Source: Bacteroidales bacterium
GTDB lineage: Bacteria > Bacteroidota > Bacteroidia > Bacteroidales > P3
Assembly: GCA_017522255.1 (NCBI GenBank)
Contig: JAFWZP010000066.1
Span: 1-58,100 of the forward strand
Length of the DNA stretch: 58,100 nt
Reading direction: 5' to 3'
Part shown: piece after piece, positions 25,054-33,615 of the stretch
Layout: the number at the start of each line of letters is the position of its first letter
How positions within the stretch are numbered: position 1 is the stretch's first letter
Made by a program: the position numbers and the translations under genes
Notes under the pieces: model-generated
Told to the model about the DNA's origin: nothing
The model's database searches: none
Seen by the model: the letters and a program-made list of their open reading frames with translations, nothing else

Positions 25054-27207
25054 ATGATGAAAAGATTTATATGTTTGATATTTTGCATTGGCATAGTGGT
25101 ATGTAATGCACAAGATAAAGGAGGACTTGCGGCCAAGGTGTTTATTAAAGAAACAACGACGAAGTCGTCAAGCAGAGATAAGCAAGAGAAACTCAAAAAG
25201 GAATACCCTATAATGACTCAAAAAGGGGTTGATTATGTGGCAGTAGTGGCTACTGTGGCAGAGGGTTTTGATAAAGAAGAATTGAAAAAGAATGGCATAA
25301 AGGTTAATTCACGCATAGGCGATATAGTTTCGATGCGTGTGCCTATCGACAAGATGCATTGTTTGGAAACGTGTTCAAAAATAGTACACTACGATATAGC
25401 ACGCAAAGTGGTGCCACAGTGCAATTTGTCAAGATACGACACTCGTGCCGACAGTGTTCAAAAAGGGCTTGGATTGCCTTTTGGATATATGGGCAATGAT
25501 GTATTGATAGGTATAACCGATTGGGGATTTGATTATACACACCCCAATTTTTATGATACCACCTATAAGCAATCGCGTGTATATAAGGCATGGGACCATT
25601 TTAAATTGTCAGGTCCAGCACCTCAAGGTTTTGATTATGGTACAGAGTATAGCACAGCCGAACAAATAAAAAGTGCCAAATGCGACACCTTCGGATTGTA
25701 TGGCTATGGAACACATGGAAGCCATGTGGCAGGTATAGCCGGCGGTAGTGGTGTGGGCACGCCTTACAGAGGTATGGCTCCGGGTGCAAAATATTTATTT
25801 GCATCGTTTTTGTTGGACGAGGCTGCAGCTTTGGACTGCTTTGCCTGGATGAAAAATCAAGCCGATAGTGCCAATAAAAGATTGGTGATAAACATGAGTT
25901 GGGGTATGTATTCGATGGGAAGCATGGATGGCAATTCGATGCTCAGCCGAGCCATCGACACTTATTCGGAACAAGGTGTTACTTTTGTGTCGAGTGCAGG
26001 AAACAACGGTGATGAAAAGTTTCATATCAGCAAGGTATTTAACGACACAGCAGATACATTGCGTACTGTGGTGGAGTTTCATGCTTCGGGTATTGGACAA
26101 TCGGTTACATTTTGGGGAGAGCCCTACAAAAGTTTTGAAGCCGGATTGGCTATAGCATTGAATGATTCCATATTGGTGTCGTCGCCATTTTATTCAACAG
26201 CTGATCAAAGAGTGTTGATAGATACCTTTTTGTGCGTAGGTGCCGATACCATACCATACCGCATAACCAAAGATGGTGAAGATTTTTACAGCCATCGTCC
26301 ATGCTGGGTACTGACAATAATGAAGTTTAATGCGGATTATGATTTGCATGTATTTGCCACCACTAACAATCAAGAGCTACACGGATGGAATTTGGTAGAG
26401 TTGGAAAATCATGCCGGCAATTGGGGAACAGCATTTACGTCGAATAGAATACCCGGATATATAGGAGGTGATTATTATTATGGAATAGGCGAACCATCGT
26501 GTGCCGAAAGTTGTATTACAGTGGCTGCACATAACCCCGATAGAGAAGATGGACGAACCGGTGTTATAGCAAGTTTTTCGAGCTATGGACCTGTGTTTGG
26601 TGAAAGATATATCAAACCCGATATTTCGGCTCCGGGTATGAGTATTTGCTCTTCGATGAATTCTTTTACAACCGAATCTTATACAGCTGTAAAAACAATA
26701 TTCTTTAAACAAAGAGCATATTCATTTGCAAGACTTTCCGGAACATCAATGTCGTCGCCGGCAGTTACAGGTGTGGTAGCTTTGATGCTCGAAGCCAACC
26801 CTAATCTTTCGCCACGACAGATAAGAGAGATAATTATACAAACAGCACGCCACGACGATAAAACAGGCGATTTGTCTGACTCTGTAAGTATTCGTTGGGG
26901 ATACGGAAAAATAGACGCAATAGCAGCAGTGAAAAAGGCATTGGAGTATGTGTCAATATCTCCCATTGTATCTGATACCGATATAACAATATATCCCAAT
27001 CCTGCCAATAATCGCATATATATAGATTATGATAAAGACGAGAATATTGATGTATTTGTATACAATATAGATGGTAAATGTATAATGCAAATGCCGGATA
27101 TGTCGGTTCGCGAATTGAATGTACAGCACCTTGCAGCAGGTGTGTATTTTATAAAGGTAAAACTCTCGAATACTGTGATAACAAAGAAAATGATAATAGC
27201 TAAATAG
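25054..27207 (+). CDS. Secreted S8 subtilisin-like protease with T9SS sorting domain
   Basis: A 717-aa secreted serine protease. Signal peptide about 1-19 (cut at CNAQ). Catalytic triad: Asp156 (GITDWGFDYTHP), His221 (YGTHGSHVAGIAGG) and Ser565 (SGTSMSSPAVTG). The oxyanion region MSWG and VSSAGNNG are also present. The C-terminal about 75 residues (ITIYPNPANNRIYIDY...VYNIDGK...LAAGVYFIKVKLSNTVITKKMIIAK) are a type A T9SS sorting domain. It should therefore cross the outer membrane by the PorV/SprA system and be anchored or released at the surface. ATG 25054 is chosen from the promoter position and signal peptide. It is first in a long co-oriented run (6 bp to the next gene). Confidence 0.93.
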   Translation: MMKRFICLIFCIGIVVCNAQDKGGLAAKVFIKETTTKSSSRDKQEKLKKEYPIMTQKGVDYVAVVATVAEGFDKEELKKNGIKVNSRIGDIVSMRVPIDKMHCLETCSKIVHYDIARKVVPQCNLSRYDTRADSVQKGLGLPFGYMGNDVLIGITDWGFDYTHPNFYDTTYKQSRVYKAWDHFKLSGPAPQGFDYGTEYSTAEQIKSAKCDTFGLYGYGTHGSHVAGIAGGSGVGTPYRGMAPGAKYLFASFLLDEAAALDCFAWMKNQADSANKRLVINMSWGMYSMGSMDGNSMLSRAIDTYSEQGVTFVSSAGNNGDEKFHISKVFNDTADTLRTVVEFHASGIGQSVTFWGEPYKSFEAGLAIALNDSILVSSPFYSTADQRVLIDTFLCVGADTIPYRITKDGEDFYSHRPCWVLTIMKFNADYDLHVFATTNNQELHGWNLVELENHAGNWGTAFTSNRIPGYIGGDYYYGIGEPSCAESCITVAAHNPDREDGRTGVIASFSSYGPVFGERYIKPDISAPGMSICSSMNSFTTESYTAVKTIFFKQRAYSFARLSGTSMSSPAVTGVVALMLEANPNLSPRQIREIIIQTARHDDKTGDLSDSVSIRWGYGKIDAIAAVKKALEYVSISPIVSDTDITIYPNPANNRIYIDYDKDENIDVFVYNIDGKCIMQMPDMSVRELNVQHLAAGVYFIKVKLSNTVITKKMIIAK

Positions 27208-27213
27208 AGTATT

Positions 27214-28191
27214 ATGTTGGTAAATCTTTTTAGAAAGAATTATATCAATCAATACTTATTCATACTTCTGATAAGTATTTTGCTGTGGGTTGGGAGCTTT
27301 ATTGCACCTCAACCTATGGCAGAGTATGAATCATTTTCTTATCTATATAGTTTGTTCTATACCCTATTGTCTCCTTTTCCACTACTTGCTACCATATTGG
27401 CCTACATAATGGTTTTTACACAAGGATTGATGTTTAACCAAATCTTTAATAGGCAAAATTTGATACCCAACAATACTTTGTTGCCTATGTTTTTGTATGT
27501 GCTATTTTTGTCGGCAGTGCCTATCCAAAACTTAAATCCTATTTTGTTTTCAAATTTTTTTATACTGTTAGCTATAAATCGTTTGATGGATTGTACTAAC
27601 ACGCAAAATGTTCAAGATAAAATATTTTCGGCAGCAATATTACTTTCTGTTGCATCGCTGTTTTATATACAATCGCTCTATTTTCTATTGCTATTACCTC
27701 TGACTCTTATTATATTTAAAATATACTATTGGCGAGAATGGGTTACTATATTGTTTGGTTATGCTTTTCCTCAAATAATATTAATACTGTATGCTTTCTT
27801 TACCGATAGATTGCAAATTATGCTCGACTCACTAAAAATATATATAACATCAATGTCATTAAACATCGATACAACAAATAAAATAGTTTTAATATCCAAT
27901 ATATTTATCATATTAGTGTTTGCTGTATCATTTTTTGTTTACTTGATAAATACGTCGGAAAGTATAGTGGCCTATCGCAAAAAAGCCTCTATCATTTCAT
28001 GGAGTTTTGTTATATGCATCGTGTTGTCACTATATACATTTGTAATACCATTGCCTATTCAAATCTGTGCTATTCCATTTTCGTTTTTCATATCGCGATA
28101 TATATTAAAATTCAAACATAAACAAACACTGATAGATATCCTATTTTTGCTATTAGTAGGGGCATTGTTTGTAAACGTATATTTGGTTTAA
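27214..28191 (+). CDS. Polytopic membrane protein, possibly DUF6427
   Basis: A 325-aa protein made almost only of hydrophobic helices (about eight to nine), beginning MLVNLFRKNYINQYLFILLISILLW. The N-terminus and layout resemble the uncharacterised Bacteroidetes DUF6427 family; I am not certain of this. No catalytic motif was seen. It lies 6 bp after the protease gene and 19 bp before rnhB. Confidence 0.72.
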   Translation: MLVNLFRKNYINQYLFILLISILLWVGSFIAPQPMAEYESFSYLYSLFYTLLSPFPLLATILAYIMVFTQGLMFNQIFNRQNLIPNNTLLPMFLYVLFLSAVPIQNLNPILFSNFFILLAINRLMDCTNTQNVQDKIFSAAILLSVASLFYIQSLYFLLLLPLTLIIFKIYYWREWVTILFGYAFPQIILILYAFFTDRLQIMLDSLKIYITSMSLNIDTTNKIVLISNIFIILVFAVSFFVYLINTSESIVAYRKKASIISWSFVICIVLSLYTFVIPLPIQICAIPFSFFISRYILKFKHKQTLIDILFLLLVGALFVNVYLV

Positions 28192-28210
28192 AATAAAATA
28201 ATAGAACAAT

Positions 28211-28810
28211 ATGTTGTTATCACAATATACCGATAATAGGATAGAAGCTGGATGCGATGAGGCAGGGCGTGGATGTTTGGCAGGACCGGTGTGTGCCGCT
28301 GCCGTTATTTTGCCTAAAGGATATGAGAATGCTTTGCTCAACGATTCGAAAAAGTTGACAGCCAAGCAACGTTCCGAACTCAGATTAATCATTGAACAAG
28401 AGGCTTTGGCATGGGCTGTGGCTTTTGTGGATAACAACGAAATAGATAAGATAAATATTTTAAACGCCTCGTTTTTGGCTATGAATAAGGCGATAGAAAA
28501 CCTCTCGATAACACCCGACTTACTGCTCATAGATGGCAATAGGTTTAAAACAAATGCTGATATAGAATACAAATGTATAATAAAAGGCGATGGACTTTAC
28601 GAGTCAATAGCAGCAGCATCGGTGTTGGCCAAATGGTATAGAGATGATTATATGCTTAAATTGCACGAAGAATATCCTTGTTATGATTGGAAATCAAACA
28701 AAGGGTATCCTACAAAAAAACACTACGAAGCTATTGAGGCAAATGGTATCACGATTTATCATCGAAAAAGTTTTTCGTTAGAAAGACAAATAAAAATAGA
28801 ATTTCAATAA
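28211..28810 (+). CDS. rnhB: Ribonuclease HII
   Basis: RNase HII cuts the RNA strand of RNA-DNA hybrids and removes single ribonucleotides from DNA. The 199-aa protein shows the active site acidic residues D16-E17 (AGCDEAGRGCLAGPV), the Asp in LLLIDGNRF and the Asp in ASVLAKWYRDDYM, followed by YDWKSNKGYPTKKH. Length is normal. It sits within the plus-strand run. Confidence 0.96.
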   Translation: MLLSQYTDNRIEAGCDEAGRGCLAGPVCAAAVILPKGYENALLNDSKKLTAKQRSELRLIIEQEALAWAVAFVDNNEIDKINILNASFLAMNKAIENLSITPDLLLIDGNRFKTNADIEYKCIIKGDGLYESIAAASVLAKWYRDDYMLKLHEEYPCYDWKSNKGYPTKKHYEAIEANGITIYHRKSFSLERQIKIEFQ

Positions 28811-28828
28811 AAAACATATACACGAGTC

Positions 28829-29389
28829 ATGATTGAAAGAATAAAGAATGTGAAACAAAAAAGTATAGTGAAACAGTTATTTTCGTTGAAGAGAATGAAA
28901 ATAATACATAGTTTTGACTCTGTAAAGACTATTGGTATAGTTGTTGACATTACCACCGAAGAAGATTGGAAACAGCTGAGCAATATAACAAAGAAGTTCG
29001 AAAAGATTGGTAAGAAAGTATATATTCTTGCACGAAAAAACGATAAGGAAAAGAGTGATACAAAATCGAATTTTATTATTACAGATACTAATGTATTGAT
29101 ATTACACACTAAAACTGATTTTAATTTTTGGGGAATGCCCAAACCTTTTACCTTAAAATCTTTTTTCGATAGAAAGTATGACATATTAATAGATATGACA
29201 CCCAATAATGGCGACTTTTTTCCAATATATGTTGCATTGCACGCTTTGTCTGACTTAAGAATTTCGCGTAGCAACGACGATGATGAAAATAAAAAAATAT
29301 ACGATTTGCTATTAAAAATGTCCCCGAATGATTCGAATTGCGATTTTTTAGAGCAAGTAGTACGATACTTAAATATGGTCAATAAATAA
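28829..29389 (+). CDS. Uncharacterised protein, DUF6913-like
   Basis: A 186-aa soluble protein with basic N-terminus (VKQKSIVKQLFSLKRMK), then alternating hydrophobic strands (TIGIVVDIT, VYILARK, VLILHTK, YDILIDMTP) that suggest an alpha/beta fold. The segment DFNFWGMPKPFTLKSFFDRKYDILIDMTPNNGDFFPIYVALHALSDLRI is the likely conserved core. Similar small proteins (DUF6913) sit upstream of dapA in Bacteroidetes; the match is from memory of the pattern. Function unknown. Gaps of 18 and 11 bp to its neighbours suggest co-transcription. Confidence 0.72.
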   Translation: MIERIKNVKQKSIVKQLFSLKRMKIIHSFDSVKTIGIVVDITTEEDWKQLSNITKKFEKIGKKVYILARKNDKEKSDTKSNFIITDTNVLILHTKTDFNFWGMPKPFTLKSFFDRKYDILIDMTPNNGDFFPIYVALHALSDLRISRSNDDDENKKIYDLLLKMSPNDSNCDFLEQVVRYLNMVNK

Positions 29390-29400
29390 TAATATATAAT

Positions 29401-30279
29401 ATGAAAACAAATTTTACAGGCACCGGAGTGGCACTCGTTACACCATTTCGAAAACAAGGTACTATAGATTTCAGTACGTTAGAAAAGATAATAGAAAGTT
29501 TAATAGATGCGAATATTGATTATATAGTAGCATTAGGAACTACAAGCGAAGCTGCTACTATGAACGAAAAAGAACGTTCAGCCGTTATTGACTATATTTT
29601 AGAAGTAGTTAATGGCAGACTACCTGTGGTGTTAGGCATGGGAGGTAACAACACATTGGATATAATAGATAAAATAAAAAATACAAATTTTGCAGGAATA
29701 GATGGAATATTGTCGGTGTCGCCATACTATAACAAACCTCAGCAACGTGGCATTTACCTTCATTACAAAAGTATATCGGAAGTATCGCCGGTGCCCATTA
29801 TAATGTATAATGTTCCGGGTAGAACAGCATGTAATGTTACAGCCGAAACTACATTGCAAATAGCCATTGATTGTCCAAACATAGTAGCCACTAAAGAAGC
29901 ATCGGGCAATATGGCACAAGTGATGGAAATCATTCGCAATAAACCTGCCGGCTTTTCGGTTATTTCGGGAGACGATGCTTTAACCATGCCTATGATGGCA
30001 GTGGGTGCAACAGGGGTAATATCAGTGGTGGCAAATGCATTCCCCAAAGAGATGTCTCAAATGGTAAATTATTGTTTGAAAAGCGATTTCAAAAACGCAT
30101 TGCCTTTGCATTATAAACTATTGCCCATTATCAACGCATTGTTCGAAGAAGGTAATCCTGCCGGTGTAAAGGCGGCATTGGAAATAAATGGTATGTTGTC
30201 AAACAATTTGCGTTTACCTCTTACTAAAGTAAGCAAGACTCTATATAATAAACTTTCAACATTGATAGCAAATTTTTAA
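29401..30279 (+). CDS. dapA: 4-hydroxy-tetrahydrodipicolinate synthase DapA
   Basis: DapA condenses pyruvate with aspartate semialdehyde, the first committed step to diaminopimelate and lysine. In the 292-aa (beta/alpha)8 barrel: GTTSEAATM (residues 46-54) at the substrate site, Tyr136 and Arg141 (MYNVPGRTACN), Schiff-base Lys165 (VATKEASGN) and GDDALTMPMMAVGATGVISV. All key residues are present and the length is normal. Seven bp separate it from the next gene. Confidence 0.97.
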   Translation: MKTNFTGTGVALVTPFRKQGTIDFSTLEKIIESLIDANIDYIVALGTTSEAATMNEKERSAVIDYILEVVNGRLPVVLGMGGNNTLDIIDKIKNTNFAGIDGILSVSPYYNKPQQRGIYLHYKSISEVSPVPIIMYNVPGRTACNVTAETTLQIAIDCPNIVATKEASGNMAQVMEIIRNKPAGFSVISGDDALTMPMMAVGATGVISVVANAFPKEMSQMVNYCLKSDFKNALPLHYKLLPIINALFEEGNPAGVKAALEINGMLSNNLRLPLTKVSKTLYNKLSTLIANF

Positions 30280-30285
30280 AGGATA

Positions 30286-30690
30286 ATGACCTGCGATCTA
30301 TCGAAAGTCAAAGAACGTTTTGAAAAGGATGTGTTTGCAACCGAAACTACCGGAATAGAAATAGTGGACGTTGGTGAGTGCTATGCCAAGTGTATGTTGT
30401 ACCTAAAACCTAAACACCTAAATGCCATGGGAGCAGTGATGGGTGGTGTGATATATACTTTGGCAGATTTTGCTTTTGCTGTAGCTGCCAATAACAATGC
30501 TTTGGAAATGGTTTCTATTTCGGGTGATATAAAGTTTTTGACATCCACTTATGGCAACGTGCTGTATGCCGAAGCCAAGTGCTTAAAAAAGGGTCGTAGA
30601 AATTCTTTCTTCGATATAGATGTTACGGACTGCAAGGGTAGGTTAGTGGCAAAGGTGTCGATAGTTGGAACAAAAATTGTTGATAACTGA
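30286..30690 (+). CDS. PaaI-type hotdog thioesterase
   Basis: A 134-aa single hotdog domain of the 4HBT/PaaI group, acyl-CoA thioesterases that work as tetramers. The central motif is HLNAMGAVMGGVIYTLADFAFAVAANN. In most PaaI relatives the residue before GG is His (HGG); here it is Met, while the helix Asp is kept. Activity may thus differ. The last base of its stop is shared with the start of the next gene (30690). Confidence 0.85.
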   Translation: MTCDLSKVKERFEKDVFATETTGIEIVDVGECYAKCMLYLKPKHLNAMGAVMGGVIYTLADFAFAVAANNNALEMVSISGDIKFLTSTYGNVLYAEAKCLKKGRRNSFFDIDVTDCKGRLVAKVSIVGTKIVDN

Positions 30691-31697
30691 TGAATATATT
30701 GAATAGAATATTATATACACTTTTAATATCAGTGTTTTTGTATTCGTGTAACTCTTCGAATAACAATGTAGAAAAAATACAGTTTTCGGGAAATGCACAG
30801 GGTACATACTATGCAGTTACATACTACGATAGTTTGAGTCGCAACTTTAAACCTCAGATAGATTCTTTGTTGAATGATTTTGACCAAACAGCATCGTTGT
30901 GGGTCGACTCTTCGTTGTTGCGACGGATAAATTCCAACCAAACATCTAATTTAAATTCTTTGATGATAGATTTGGTTGATAAATCGATGTATATATCACA
31001 GTTTACCAATGGCTATTTTGATATTACGATAGGTAAATTGGTAAATGCTTGGGGTTTTGGTTTTTCAAACCCTATGGCATTAGATAGTTGTATTGTCGAT
31101 AGTCTTAGACAATATGTAGGATACAACAAACTACAAATCAAAGATAGCGTTTTGCTAAAAGAAAACCCGAATATAGAGATGGATTTTAATGCCATTGCAC
31201 AAGGCTACTCATCTGATTTGATAGCTGATTTTTTATTGTCGAAAGGGATAAATAATTTATTGGTAGATATAGGAGGCGAAGTTGTGGCTCGAGGTTCTAA
31301 ACCTAATGGCAATATGTGGGTAGTGGGCATCGAAAAGCCTGCCAACAACAAATATAGTAGTCAACAAGTAGATGTAAAAATCAATCTCGATAATATGGCG
31401 GTGGTAACTTCGGGTAATTATCGTAAATATTACGAAAACGACGGAGTGAAATATTCTCACACAATCAATCCTTTTACAGGTTTTCCGGTGTCGCACACAT
31501 TGCTTAGTGTATCAGTGTTGGCACCTAAAGCATGGGAAGCCGATGCTATGGCTACTGCATTCATGGTGATGGGATTGGAAAAATCACTGAAATTTTTGGA
31601 ACATAATCCTTCGTATGAGGCTTATTTTATATACGACCAAAATGGTGAATATAAAACCTATAGCACCGAAGGATTTGAAACTGTAATTATAAAATAA
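30690..31697 (+). CDS. apbE: FAD:protein FMN transferase ApbE (lipoprotein)
   Basis: ApbE attaches FMN covalently to Thr/Ser of periplasmic flavoproteins such as NqrB/NqrC and RnfG. The 335-aa product has a lipoprotein signal ending at Cys20 (VFLYSC) and family motifs NAQGTYYAVTYY, TIGKLVNAWGFG, MDFNAIAQGYSSDLIADFL, LLVDIGGEVVARG, TSGNYRKYYE, YSHTINPFTG and EADAMATAFMVMG. Start overlaps the thioesterase stop. No Nqr/Rnf genes are in the window. Confidence 0.95.
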   Translation: MNILNRILYTLLISVFLYSCNSSNNNVEKIQFSGNAQGTYYAVTYYDSLSRNFKPQIDSLLNDFDQTASLWVDSSLLRRINSNQTSNLNSLMIDLVDKSMYISQFTNGYFDITIGKLVNAWGFGFSNPMALDSCIVDSLRQYVGYNKLQIKDSVLLKENPNIEMDFNAIAQGYSSDLIADFLLSKGINNLLVDIGGEVVARGSKPNGNMWVVGIEKPANNKYSSQQVDVKINLDNMAVVTSGNYRKYYENDGVKYSHTINPFTGFPVSHTLLSVSVLAPKAWEADAMATAFMVMGLEKSLKFLEHNPSYEAYFIYDQNGEYKTYSTEGFETVIIK

Positions 31698-31726
31698 TCA
31701 ATAAACTCAAAAAAACTGATTTTATT

Positions 31727-32587
31727 ATGAAATCAATGACAGGGTTTGCTAAAACTCAATTTGAAATAGACAACAGGACATACTCTGTTGAAATAAAGAC
31801 ACTAAATAGCAAACAATTGGATATAAATACCAAATTACCAACTCTGTTTCGAGACAAGGATTTGGAGATAAGGTCGCTTTTAAATGTATTGACCAGAGGT
31901 AAAGTAGAGTTCCTAATTGCCGAAGACAGCGACAAGTCGAAGAATGTATCGGTGCTTAACTTTGATGTGGCTAAAACTCATTACGCTGAGTGTTTGAAAC
32001 TTCAGCAAATGTTAGATGTAAAAGCCAATGATTTGCTTTCGGTAGTTCTTTCGCAATCCGATGTGTGGGAGGTGGCCGAAACAAAAGAATTAGCCGAAGA
32101 AGTATGGCAGACGATAGTGGATAATATAAATAGTGCTATAGCTTTGGTTGATGAGTTTAGATTGCATGAAGGCAAAATATTAAAAAAAGACTTCATACAT
32201 CGCATTAATCTTATCGAAGATAAGTTAGACAAGGTATCTGTTTATGAAAACGAACGTATAAGTATTGTAAAAGAACGTATAAGAAAATATTTTGCTGACT
32301 TTGATTTATCTGTAGATGAAAACAGATTTGAACAAGAACTTATATATTATATCGAAAAATTCGATGTTACTGAAGAAAAGGTACGTTTGCGAAAACATAT
32401 CGATTACTTTAGAGAAACTCTCAACGATAAGGAAAATGGAAAGAAGTTGGGGTTTGTGGTTCAAGAAATAGGACGCGAAATAAACACATTAGGCTCGAAA
32501 GCAAACCACGCCGATATTCAACGTATAGTGGTGGAAATGAAAGACGAACTAGAAAAAATAAAAGAACAATTAGGTAATATACTATAA
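31727..32587 (+). CDS. yicC: YicC/YloC family endoribonuclease
   Basis: The 286-aa protein begins MKSMTGFAKTQF and ends with HADIQRIVVEMKDELEKIKEQLGNIL, the two signatures of the YicC family (YicC N-terminal domain and DUF1732). Members have been described as endoribonucleases that affect sRNA turnover. The conserved KTLNSKQLDINTKLP and RLRKHIDYF segments are present. In many bacteria gmk and nadD follow; here a sugar/nucleoside kinase and dnaG follow and nadD opposes them. Confidence 0.94.
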   Translation: MKSMTGFAKTQFEIDNRTYSVEIKTLNSKQLDINTKLPTLFRDKDLEIRSLLNVLTRGKVEFLIAEDSDKSKNVSVLNFDVAKTHYAECLKLQQMLDVKANDLLSVVLSQSDVWEVAETKELAEEVWQTIVDNINSAIALVDEFRLHEGKILKKDFIHRINLIEDKLDKVSVYENERISIVKERIRKYFADFDLSVDENRFEQELIYYIEKFDVTEEKVRLRKHIDYFRETLNDKENGKKLGFVVQEIGREINTLGSKANHADIQRIVVEMKDELEKIKEQLGNIL

Positions 32588-32606
32588 CTATAATAAAGAA
32601 ATAGAA

Positions 32607-33572
32607 ATGAAAAAGATACTAGGAATGGGTAATGCACTAACCGATATATTGGTGCAACTTGACGACGATAAACATCTCGAAAATCTAAATTTGCCTAAAG
32701 GAAGTATGCAACTTGTAGATGAAGTGCAGAATGCCAAAGTGCAAGAATATATACATACTATGCCAAAGCAAATGATAGCCGGCGGTTCGGCAAGCAACAC
32801 TATGAGAGGTATTGCTTGCTTGGGTGGAGACGCTTCGTTTGTGGGTATGGTAGGTAACGATTCTATAGCAAAAGTCTTTGAAACCGAACTTAAAGAAACA
32901 GGAGTAGATGCAAAATTATTTTCAACCAATGTGCCAAGCGGTACTGCCACCACATTTATATCGGCTGATGGCGAACGTACATTTGCCACTCATCTTGGTG
33001 CTGCAATAGGTATGACCGCCGATATACTTACTCCCGAAATATTTAAAGGCTACGACATATTCCATATAGAGGGATATTTGGTGCAAAATCACGACCTTAT
33101 ACGTAAGGCTATACATACTGCTAAGTTTCATGGATTGAAGATAAGTTTGGATTTGGCAAGTTACAATGTGGTGGAAGAAAACTTAGATTTTTTGCGTTCG
33201 ATAGTGGAGAGTTATGTTGATATACTTTTCGCCAACGAAGAAGAAGCATTGGCATTTACATCTAAGCAACCCGAAGAAGCACTCGACGAAATAGCTGCAA
33301 TGTGCGAATATGCTATAGTGAAGGTTGGAAAAAAAGGCTCAATGATTAAGCACAATGGCGTGATAACCACCGAAGGCATTACCGACAATAAACGTATCGA
33401 CACCACCGGAGCAGGTGACTTTTATGCCGCAGGATTTTTATATGCTTTGGCTAACAACTATTCTGTTGAAGAAGCCGCACGTTATGGCAAAATACTGTCG
33501 GGAAATATTATAGAGGTAGTAGGTGTGAAGATGAGCGATGAACAATGGAATGACATTCGCAAAATGTTGTAA
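32607..33572 (+). CDS. PfkB-family carbohydrate/nucleoside kinase
   Basis: A 321-aa ribokinase-fold kinase. N-terminal GNALTDILVQL and the GG dipeptide region MIAGGSASNTMRGIACLGG bind the substrate. The C-terminal anion hole and catalytic base are in IDTTGAGDFYAAGFLYAL (Asp near residue 271). Similar Bacteroidetes proteins are annotated as adenosine kinase or unspecified PfkB kinase; substrate is not settled by sequence. Gap of 19 bp after yicC. Confidence 0.9.
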   Translation: MKKILGMGNALTDILVQLDDDKHLENLNLPKGSMQLVDEVQNAKVQEYIHTMPKQMIAGGSASNTMRGIACLGGDASFVGMVGNDSIAKVFETELKETGVDAKLFSTNVPSGTATTFISADGERTFATHLGAAIGMTADILTPEIFKGYDIFHIEGYLVQNHDLIRKAIHTAKFHGLKISLDLASYNVVEENLDFLRSIVESYVDILFANEEEALAFTSKQPEEALDEIAAMCEYAIVKVGKKGSMIKHNGVITTEGITDNKRIDTTGAGDFYAAGFLYALANNYSVEEAARYGKILSGNIIEVVGVKMSDEQWNDIRKML

Positions 33573-33615
33573 CGCATAAATATAAATATAAACATATAGT
33601 TTTGAGATAGGAAAA

